Shown here piece by piece: positions 1 to 6,273 of a DNA stretch of 9,926 nucleotides. The notes below the pieces were generated by a model that did no database searches, was not told where the DNA came from, and was given only the letters and a program-made list of their open reading frames with translations. The translations under genes and the position numbers were made by a program. Source of the DNA: Anaerolineae bacterium (GTDB lineage Bacteria > Chloroflexota > Anaerolineae > Promineifilales > Promineifilaceae); NCBI GenBank assembly GCA_028284105.1, contig JANQSK010000217.1, forward strand, positions 1 through 9,926, in the 5' to 3' direction. Position 1 is the stretch's first letter, and each line of letters begins with the position of its first letter.

Positions 1-1237
1 GAGAGCCATTTTCCAAGACGCGATGAGAATTAATGACTGGTGTTTCTTCCCCATGACCCAACATCATCATCAAAGCTGGCCCTGTAGGTTCACTAAAGCT
101 AGAGCAAGCTGGTGTTGTCAAAGGATCTGGATATTCTGGCAAGCTTCGTCGCACCACAAATGTTTCTGTTCCATCGGCCGGGAAGAAGATTGGGTATTCA
201 ATTTCCCCAGATACATCAATGCTATCCACCTCAAGTGAACGTACATCCATAACGGCTGCATATTGATACACGCCTGTTTCCTGACGGAATTCCCCAAACC
301 CAACCTCATTCACTGCAGGATCAAGAATACCTACAAGATGGAATGGGGCAGAAATCCAGAAATTAATGGCATGTTCCATTTGGCTGCCTGTCCAAGGAGA
401 AGCGAAGATTAAACCATTTTTCCCTGAATCATTCCCACTCAAAGTGAATAGTGGGTTATTCGGATTTTGGCTGTGTGCACAGCACAAATCATTAAGAACC
501 ATAAATCGAGCATGATTATAGGAGCCTTGCGAGAATGCGGCTGATTCAGTAACGGGTGGCAAATGTTCAACAGCTCTAAATTGGTTCAAGTATGCTAACC
601 ATTCAGGTTGATCAGGAGGAATTTCTACATCGCGATTTCCATCCCGAACAAAGAATTCTAAATCTTCATACGTTAGCCCTACGCTAATTGTTTGATCACT
701 GAGCAAAGCTTCACTAGTTGCAAAATTTGATTCTAAATTGAGAGAAGGAGGTTTTCCGGCCACAGACATTGGATCAGCAGGCGTCGTATTCACAACAGAT
801 AGCCCTGTCGAAACCGCAGCAGCTTGATTCGTTACAGCCGACCCACCACCTTGAACGCAGAAATCAATGTTTGTAGCGATGGGATTGCTTTCATTGATGG
901 TCACAGTCAATGGATTTGCAGATGTCACGCTCCAACTTCCTGAAGGAGGCGGCACAGCTTGAACTGACCAAGTTCCTAATCCAGACCCAACCAGTCCATA
1001 GGTACCGTTTGAGCCGGTGACCAAACTGATAGTGATTGAGCCGTCGGCAGAAGTGAAATCAATGCCAAATCCAGCTAGGGTTGTGTCTCCACTCCCGCAA
1101 ATACCGTTTCCATCAATATCTTGATAGAAAGTACCGCGAATTGAGCCACGATCTTCTAAAGCGGCATTTACAAAAGTTGTGGAGACCAAAATAAATATGG
1201 CCAAAAACATTAGGCTGGCGTGTATGGGTTTTCTCAC
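1..1237 (-). CDS. Exported CAP (SCP/YkwD-like) domain protein with N-terminal SdrD-B/Cna-B-like module, partial
   Basis: The frame is open from a GTG at 1237 to the left edge: 412 residues, with the C-terminus missing. The GTG start is supported by a strong Shine-Dalgarno, AGGGAGG (1250-1244), six bases upstream, and by the signal peptide that follows (KPIH, a hydrophobic core, then about TTFVNA-A at residue 25). Residues about 31-128 resemble an SdrD-B/Cna-B-like beta-sandwich ('GTFYQDIDGNGICGSGD', 'TYGLVGSGLGTWSV'). Residues about 211-335 match a bacterial CAP domain: 'WLAYLNQFRA', 'NHARF' (His242), 'AHSQ' (His255), 'GKNGLIFAS' where families have GEN, and 'MEHAINFWISAPFHLVGIL' (Glu288, His300), the counterpart of W-M-S-P-G-H-R-N-I-L. 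CAP proteins are extracellular and their bacterial roles are mostly unknown. It is transcribed divergently from the glycan genes. The family call is good; the function is open. Confidence 0.82.
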   Translation of the reverse strand, partial: MRKPIHASLMFLAIFILVSTTFVNAALEDRGSIRGTFYQDIDGNGICGSGDTTLAGFGIDFTSADGSITISLVTGSNGTYGLVGSGLGTWSVQAVPPPSGSWSVTSANPLTVTINESNPIATNIDFCVQGGGSAVTNQAAAVSTGLSVVNTTPADPMSVAGKPPSLNLESNFATSEALLSDQTISVGLTYEDLEFFVRDGNRDVEIPPDQPEWLAYLNQFRAVEHLPPVTESAAFSQGSYNHARFMVLNDLCCAHSQNPNNPLFTLSGNDSGKNGLIFASPWTGSQMEHAINFWISAPFHLVGILDPAVNEVGFGEFRQETGVYQYAAVMDVRSLEVDSIDVSGEIEYPIFFPADGTETFVVRRSLPEYPDPLTTPACSSFSEPTGPALMMMLGHGEETPVINSHRVLENGS

Positions 1238-1830
1238 GTCAAACCTCCCTTAAAACAAAACAACTTGTTGACTATTTAATTGAATTTGAGTTTGTGGACG
1301 CACTAGGTCAATTGTCACTGCAAACCTTATCAAACTTCAAACTACAGTACGCCCATAAAATAATTACAGGAGTACGTTGCAGTTTACCTTACATAATATA
1401 CAGTATAACACACAGTCGAGTAGATGACATAATGTTTTCTATGACTTTATTACTATCTAATTTGTATTTTCCACAGGATTTTTATTTTCAAAGTGAAGAA
1501 ATAGTAAAAGTTAACAACACCAAACCCAAAATAAATTTAGAGCACCAAAATATTTTTTAACTATCCGGTTTTTTGCTCTTTCCTAAACCTTCTAATCTCC
1601 AGCCACTCACAACATGTAGCCTACCCTTCCTAAGGAAAAAGTCTATTTCTCACCTAATCCGTACCTATGCATTGCTCAATAGTACTTTTTTGTAATGTTT
1701 ATCCTAAGATTTGAACCGTAAATTCTAGTGTGTGACACTGATCTAAAAATATTTTTAGGTGTCGCATGAAGCGCCAAATTGTCTAATGTGTGTACTGGTA
1801 ATGCGCCAACTGTATCGGAGTACTGGAAAA
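1238..1830. other. AT-rich divergent intergenic region
   Basis: About 590 bases separate the leftward CAP gene from the rightward deacetylase gene. The stretch is clearly richer in A+T than its neighbours, with many T- and A-runs, and must hold both promoters, but no convincing -35/-10 pair stands out on either strand. An 88-codon open frame at 1294-1560 begins at a GTG without a Shine-Dalgarno, resembles no known protein, and is probably chance. The one clear structure is the palindrome at 1732-1765, described separately. No tRNA, repeat array or mobile-element end was seen. Confidence 0.6.
1732..1765. promoter_or_regulatory. Inverted repeat upstream of the glycan gene cluster
   Basis: The core, 1743-1758, is the perfect 16-base palindrome CTAAAAATATTTTTAG. 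It is embraced by outer arms GTGACAC (1732-1738) and GTGTCGC (1759-1765), which pair over seven positions with one G-T wobble; four unpaired bases (TGAT, 1739-1742) lie on the left side only. It sits 66 bases before the chosen start of the deacetylase gene. It could be an operator for a dimeric regulator or a hairpin in the leader RNA. The sequence does not decide between these, and chance A/T symmetry remains possible for the core alone. Confidence 0.4.
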
Positions 1831-2778
1831 ATGAAGCCCGGCATTAATCGTATCTTTTATCAGGTTAAACCTATTATTCCTCGCTATTTACAGCTTACTG
1901 CCAGACGGTATTTAACAAAACTAAAAATGCCTCGTGTGCAGCACGTCTGGCCAATCTTTGAAGCTGCTGGACAGACACCTCATCATTGGCACGGTTGGCC
2001 TCAAGATAAAAAGTTTGCTTTTGTGCTTACGCATGATGTTGAAACCCGCTTTGGATTAGACAAATGTATCTCTCTTATGAATTTAGAGAAATCGCTTGGA
2101 TTTAAATCACTGTTCAACATTGTGCCAGAACGATACGGGCCATCAGGAGATGTTCGTCACGAATTAACACGGAATGGTTTCGAAGTCGGTGTTCATGGAT
2201 TAAATCACGACGGCCGTTTATTTAAATCACAAACCATTTTCAACCATCGAAAAGATCAAATTAATGCGTACTTACGCGATTGGGGAGCAGGAGGATTTCG
2301 CGCTCCAGCAATGCATCACAATTTAGAATGGATCAAAGAACTGAATATCTCTTATGACTTATCCACGTTTGATATTGATCCATTTGAACCCCAGTCAGAC
2401 GGCGTCAACACGATTTTTCCATTCGTCGTTCCACGCAACTCAATTGTTGATGGATATGTCGAAATGCCCTACACACTGCCACAGGATCACGCCGTTTTTA
2501 TTATTCAAATGGAAAAAAACAATGACATTTGGAAGAGGAAACTAGATTGGATAGCTGAAAAAGGGGGCTTAGCCCTTTTAAACGTTCATCCCGATTATGT
2601 GCATCTTTCAAATCGTTCAAGACGGATGGAAGAGTTTGACGCAGACTTATACTCAGGATTTCTGGAGTACGTCTCTACCCAATATGCTGGTGAATATTGG
2701 CATGGGCTTCCCTGTGAGCTAGCGCAACATGTGAAGTCGCAAACGGTAGCAAGCCTTTCACGTCCAACCACCACATAG
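1831..2778 (+). CDS. Polysaccharide deacetylase (NodB homology / CE4) family protein
   Basis: A 315-residue cytoplasmic-looking protein with no signal peptide, expected to remove acetyl groups from a sugar polymer or a glycan precursor. NodB motifs appear in order: 'VLTHDVE' (Asp69, metal), 'EVGVHGLNHDGR' (His122 and His126, H-x3-H metal pair), 'GFRAPA' (R157-x-P159), 'YDLSTFDIDPFEPQ', and 'LLNVHPDYV' (His253, catalytic-type His). The T-H-D-V-[DE] form of motif 1 is usual in deacetylases found in glycan clusters. I chose ATG 1831 because GGAG lies at 1817-1820 with a 10-base gap and because 'MKPGINRIFYQVKPIIPR' is a typical N-terminus for the family. The frame is open further upstream to GTG 1759, but neither that GTG nor ATG 1801 has a ribosome site. 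First gene of a three-gene unit; its stop is seven bases before the next start. The substrate is unknown. Confidence 0.85.
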   Translation: MKPGINRIFYQVKPIIPRYLQLTARRYLTKLKMPRVQHVWPIFEAAGQTPHHWHGWPQDKKFAFVLTHDVETRFGLDKCISLMNLEKSLGFKSLFNIVPERYGPSGDVRHELTRNGFEVGVHGLNHDGRLFKSQTIFNHRKDQINAYLRDWGAGGFRAPAMHHNLEWIKELNISYDLSTFDIDPFEPQSDGVNTIFPFVVPRNSIVDGYVEMPYTLPQDHAVFIIQMEKNNDIWKRKLDWIAEKGGLALLNVHPDYVHLSNRSRRMEEFDADLYSGFLEYVSTQYAGEYWHGLPCELAQHVKSQTVASLSRPTTT

Positions 2779-2785
2779 AGAAAAT

Positions 2786-3640
2786 ATGTTAACGTATGCA
2801 CTTGTCTCTGCAGCCCGCAATGAGGCTGAATTTATTGAAAGAACCATACAATCTGTTGTCAATCAAACTGTAACACCTGTTCGCTGGATCATCGTCAGCG
2901 ATGGGTCGACAGATGAGACTGATGAAATTATTTCTAATTATGCTGAACAACATCCATGGATTGAGTTAATGCGTGCGGATGGTGATGGTCAGCGCAATTT
3001 TGGATCGAAGGCAAAGGCGGTGATGGCTGGATACGGCCGTTTAACTGACTTGTCTTTCGACTGCATCGGAAACCTTGATGCAGACATCACCTTTGAACCC
3101 ACCTACTACGAAAGCATCCTCCAAAAATTTAGCGAGCATCCCAAACTAGGCTTGGCCGGTGGTTCACGTAGAGATCGCTGTGAAGGTGAATTTGTAGACG
3201 TTCATCAATCTGAAAATAGCGTCGGTGGCCCTTATCAACTGTTCCGACGTGAGTGCTTCGATAAGATTGGCGGGTATATGAGTTTGCAATATGGTGGCAT
3301 AGATGCCGTTGCTGAAACATCCACGCGAATGCACGGCTGGGACGTTGTTTGTTTTCCAGAATTTGTCGCCCATCACCATCGTTGTACAGGCACTGCAAAC
3401 CGCACCATTTGGGAAGCGGGTTTTCGGGCAGGACAGCGTGATTATCTGATTGTATATCATCCCTTATTTGAACTTGCCCGCTGTGCTGGACGTGCTGTGA
3501 AATATTTTGAGCCAATCTACAATATTGTGTTGATGGCTGGCTACACTTGGGCCGCCATTAATCGGAAAAAACGCCCCGTTCCAGACAACTTTGTTCGCTA
3601 TCTTCAACAAGAACAGCTTGCCCGCTTGGGATTCAAATAG
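2786..3640 (+). CDS. Glycosyltransferase family 2 protein
   Basis: A 284-residue GT-A fold transferase, expected to add a sugar from a nucleotide sugar to a growing lipid-linked or surface glycan on the cytoplasmic face. The N-terminus 'ALVSAARNEAEFIERTIQSV' is a standard GT2 opening. 'WIIVSDGSTDET' (Asp39) binds the nucleotide, 'IGNLDADI' (D98-A-D100) is the DxD metal motif, and 'GGPYQLFRRECFDKIGGY' followed by 'GGIDAVAETSTRMHGWDV' (residues 147-187) forms the acceptor and catalytic region. 'HHHR' at 196-199 is notable. One short hydrophobic stretch near 245-257 is too weak to call a membrane span. Start ATG 2786 follows the deacetylase stop by seven bases, with only a weak AGAG Shine-Dalgarno, so translational coupling is likely. 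Donor and acceptor cannot be read from the sequence. Confidence 0.88.
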   Translation: MLTYALVSAARNEAEFIERTIQSVVNQTVTPVRWIIVSDGSTDETDEIISNYAEQHPWIELMRADGDGQRNFGSKAKAVMAGYGRLTDLSFDCIGNLDADITFEPTYYESILQKFSEHPKLGLAGGSRRDRCEGEFVDVHQSENSVGGPYQLFRRECFDKIGGYMSLQYGGIDAVAETSTRMHGWDVVCFPEFVAHHHRCTGTANRTIWEAGFRAGQRDYLIVYHPLFELARCAGRAVKYFEPIYNIVLMAGYTWAAINRKKRPVPDNFVRYLQQEQLARLGFK

Positions 3641-3664
3641 CACCACCTGTTTAGGAATTTTTGT

Positions 3665-4564
3665 ATGAAGCTTTGTTCAGTCTGTGTCAACACCCATAAA
3701 CGGCCGTTGCTGCTTGCCAATCTCCTTGATAGCCTTATCAATCAAGCGGTGTCTAAAGAGATTCGATATGAAGTCATCGTCGTTGATAATGATCCCGATG
3801 GGAGTGGTCGTGAGGTTGCTGAACGATATATTGATAGCAGTGCTATCCCCATCCATTATTTCCACGAACCGATTAAAAATATCAGCTTAGCTCGGAACAA
3901 AGCCGTTGCTGAAGCCAAAGGTGATTACATTCTTTTTGTAGACGACGATGAAGAAGCAAACCCTCAATGGATACAAACGATGGTAAGTGCTCTTGACAAA
4001 TACAATGCCGATGCCGCTTTTGGTCGCGTTGTGTCTGTGTTTAACGATGAGGCACCTGATTGGATTAAGTCAGCTTATATTTATCATCGCCCCTGTGGGC
4101 AAACTGGCACGCCCACCTATCTTGGGCGTACTAGCAACGCCATCGTGCGCGCAAAATGGCTCCATGAAGAAAATCCGCCATTTGATCCGGCTTATGGCAT
4201 CACCGGCGGCGAAGATTCCAATCTATTTCATCGCTTACTGCTCAAAGGGGCAAATTTTATTTACTGCTATGAGGGGTACGTCACCGAATTTATGCCCCCA
4301 GAACGCACTCAGCCAGAATGGCTTCTTAATCGCGCACGTCGAACGGGTATTCTTTACTCTCAACGGGTCGTGAGCCTTGCTGAAAATAAAATGGTGACAC
4401 GCATGTACATCTTTGTCAAAGCGGCCGCTCAATATGTGATGAGCTTGGCGATGCGGATTGTTTCATCAACCAACAAAGCGCGTCGCTTACACTGGCAGCT
4501 CAAAATGGCGGCCTATTCTGGCCACATTCAAGCCTTATTTGGCCGACGAATGATGGGCTATTAA
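3665..4564 (+). CDS. Glycosyltransferase family 2 protein (ExoM-like)
   Basis: A 299-residue GT-A fold transferase, distinct from the preceding one. 'CSVCVNTHKRPLLLANLLDSL' opens the domain; 'VIVVDNDPDGSG' (Asp41), 'NISLARNKAVAEAKGDYILFVDDDEE' (DxD at 93-95) and 'GITGGEDSNLFHRLLLKG' (Glu183-Asp184) complete the donor and catalytic sites. The VDNDPDG and GGED pattern resembles the succinoglycan-type ExoM group. After about residue 215 a basic, helix-forming tail (RARRTG, and 250-270 with aliphatic residues) may lie against the membrane. AGGA at 3653-3656 is eight bases before ATG 3665, and the gap to the upstream gene is 24 bases, so it very likely shares that transcript. Last gene of the unit: it ends 22 bases from the stop of a convergent gene. 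The sugar specificity is unknown. Confidence 0.88.
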   Translation: MKLCSVCVNTHKRPLLLANLLDSLINQAVSKEIRYEVIVVDNDPDGSGREVAERYIDSSAIPIHYFHEPIKNISLARNKAVAEAKGDYILFVDDDEEANPQWIQTMVSALDKYNADAAFGRVVSVFNDEAPDWIKSAYIYHRPCGQTGTPTYLGRTSNAIVRAKWLHEENPPFDPAYGITGGEDSNLFHRLLLKGANFIYCYEGYVTEFMPPERTQPEWLLNRARRTGILYSQRVVSLAENKMVTRMYIFVKAAAQYVMSLAMRIVSSTNKARRLHWQLKMAAYSGHIQALFGRRMMGY

Positions 4565-4586
4565 CCCCACCCTTCCTTCTTACAAA

Positions 4587-6104
4587 TTAATCTCTATTCA
4601 ATAAATCTTCTGGGCTGAATATCGAACTCCCCTTGCCTTTACACACTTCAGATTGCGGCTCATACTGTTCAATTGAAAAGGGATCGGCCTCAACTTCAAC
4701 AAACTCAGGGTCACTTTCTTCGCCAATCGTTATACCGGTTGTGTTCCATTGACAGTTATTATCAACAATGGGTTCGCTGTTTGGAATATTAATATGCCCA
4801 CCATAAAAAATGCTGTTTTCAATGGTGATAGCATCCCCTTTAAAGGTAATCGCGTTAAATGCAGAGTTTGAACTAATAACGGTTACTTGATTAAAAGACC
4901 ACTCTTTCACGTCGAGTGTAGCCGTGCTGTGGGCACTCAAATTGTTCTCGGCCCCTTTTAAAACCAAGACATTATCAAAAGAGACTTGATTGACATTCAC
5001 CGCTTTGTCGCCAAAAATGATGGTATTGGTAAAGCCAGGCCCCAAAATGGAATCTTCAATATTGATGTTTTCAACAACTTCACCCCCATAAATTTGGAAT
5101 GCATCGGTATGGGTGCAATAGTTGACAGATTGTTCGCTAATTTCTGGATGGGGAATGCCGTTATAAAACCACGATTCAGAAATTGTAAGATTGTCTAAAG
5201 TCTCCCCCCCACTTTGAATCGCATCATGCCCATTGTCATGAATGATGAGACGTTGCAGTTGGTGGTTAGTGCCATCTAGAGTAATGCCTGTTCCATTTGG
5301 AATCCACCCCTCTTCAAATTTAGCAAACCCATTGTCATAGATTTCAATATTCCGCAGCGTAACATGATCTGTGTTTGGGTTAAAGTCAATGCCATGCACT
5401 TCTGCACCATAAATCGTAATGCCACGCCATTGGCGTCCATCAATTTCTATCCACGCCACATCTTCAAGTAACATTCCATCACGTAGACCATCAGATTCAA
5501 CTTCTTCAAAATCTTCTTGGAAGCAATATGGTAGCGGATAGGCTCTATTACCATCAATGATGACTTGGCCATTACGGCCGTTTTCTTCTGAAACGTGTAT
5601 ACGAATAGGGGCGCCTTCTTCCCCGCTAGCTTGAACAGTTAATGTAGTTTGATAAACCATCTGTTCTTCACCCCCATCTAATAAAATAAGATCAGAGGGT
5701 TGAATTTGAGGCCAATCAATTTGATCGAGCTCTTGCCATGCTGTTTCCCAGCTCAAACCATCTTCATTATTGCCGCTGGGGGATACATAAAACGTTTGCC
5801 GAGGGATGAGTGTTGGTTCGACTGTGGGGAGCGGGGTTTCGATTGGGATTGGTGTTTCGGTTGGCGGAACGGCCGTATTTGTCGGCGCCGGCGTATCAGT
5901 TGGGAAAGGTGTGTGAGTGGGTTCCGATGTAGTTGTAGGAGAAACGGCCGTTGGTGTTTCAATCTCAACATCTTCTAGAATTGCAGTCCCAGACACTTCA
6001 TCAATTGCTTCTGGCTCAACATTTTCCCCGCAACTAATAACAAGGACCATTAACCCCAATAAAATAATATTCAAAATCAGTCGACGAAATTCCAATACAA
6101 TCAT
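4587..6104 (-). CDS. Secreted lipoprotein with right-handed beta-helix (pectate-lyase-like) domain
   Basis: 505 residues. The N-terminus 'EFRRLILNIILLGLMVLVISC' is a lipoprotein signal with lipobox V-I-S-C (Cys25). Residues about 47-101 are a Pro/Thr/Glu linker that holds the domain off the surface. From 'TFYVSPSGNNEDGLSWETAW' (104-123) the protein has the usual opening of extracellular parallel beta-helix proteins, then repeated strands such as 'ITIYGAEVHGIDF', 'VTLRNIEIYDNG', 'LQRLIIHDNGHDAIQ', 'LDNLTISESWFYNG', 'NINIEDSILGPGFTN' and 'ITIENSIFYGG'. Four cysteines (194, 330, 451, 488) recur at identical spacing in the paralogue just upstream. Such folds include polysaccharide lyases, epimerases, hydrolases and binding proteins; I see no diagnostic catalytic set and do not assign an activity. 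ATG 6104 has a short AG-rich site (GAGAG, 6113-6109) four bases upstream. Confidence 0.85.
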   Translation of the reverse strand: MIVLEFRRLILNIILLGLMVLVISCGENVEPEAIDEVSGTAILEDVEIETPTAVSPTTTSEPTHTPFPTDTPAPTNTAVPPTETPIPIETPLPTVEPTLIPRQTFYVSPSGNNEDGLSWETAWQELDQIDWPQIQPSDLILLDGGEEQMVYQTTLTVQASGEEGAPIRIHVSEENGRNGQVIIDGNRAYPLPYCFQEDFEEVESDGLRDGMLLEDVAWIEIDGRQWRGITIYGAEVHGIDFNPNTDHVTLRNIEIYDNGFAKFEEGWIPNGTGITLDGTNHQLQRLIIHDNGHDAIQSGGETLDNLTISESWFYNGIPHPEISEQSVNYCTHTDAFQIYGGEVVENINIEDSILGPGFTNTIIFGDKAVNVNQVSFDNVLVLKGAENNLSAHSTATLDVKEWSFNQVTVISSNSAFNAITFKGDAITIENSIFYGGHINIPNSEPIVDNNCQWNTTGITIGEESDPEFVEVEADPFSIEQYEPQSEVCKGKGSSIFSPEDLLNRD

Positions 6105-6182
6105 AATTCTCTCAAATAATAAATCCGATAAGCTATCTCAATATGCCTTTAGAAACATGCAACGCCACTTACAATCCAAACA

Positions 6183-6217
6183 CAAAGTGCCATGATAATA
6201 ATTATCACAGCACTTTG
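6183..6217. repeat. 35-nt interrupted palindrome between the two beta-helix genes
   Basis: Outer arms CAAAGTGC (6183-6190) and GCACTTTG (6210-6217) are perfect complements. Inner arms TGATAAT (6193-6199) and ATTATCA (6201-6207) are also perfect, around a single A at 6200. A two-base 'CA' lies on each side between the arms, so the whole element is symmetric except for those mismatches. It is 56 bases beyond the stop of the upstream beta-helix gene and 78 bases before the start of the next. As RNA it would be a strong hairpin, so it may terminate or stabilise the first message; on the minus strand it is followed by TGTTTGG rather than a real U-tract. A binding site for a dimeric regulator of the lipoprotein gene is the alternative. 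Confidence 0.6.
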
Positions 6218-6273
6218 CAGGTTACTTCTTAGAAGGGTAAAAAGTGATTAGCTCATTTTTATTCAAGAAATCA

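Noticed and set aside
1294..1560. 88-codon rightward open frame in the AT-rich gap
   Set aside because: GTG start without ribosome site, low-complexity AT-driven residues, no recognisable domain.
1759..1830. Longer N-terminus for the deacetylase starting at GTG 1759
   Set aside because: No Shine-Dalgarno, start lies inside a palindrome, and the extra residues do not resemble the family; ATG 1831 has GGAG and a family-like N-terminus.
3129..3515. 128-codon leftward frame inside the first glycosyltransferase gene
   Set aside because: Antisense shadow of a well-supported GT2 gene.
3987..4373. 128-codon rightward frame inside the second glycosyltransferase gene
   Set aside because: Out-of-frame shadow; the GT2 frame holds all motifs.
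4421..4428. GCGGCCGC (NotI-type site) as a member of the repeat family
   Set aside because: Shares only the CGGCCG core; flanks differ, so it was not counted among the 11 copies.
5700..5978. Arg/Cys/Trp-rich rightward frame
   Set aside because: Antisense of the lipoprotein's Pro/Thr linker; composition is a by-product of that linker.
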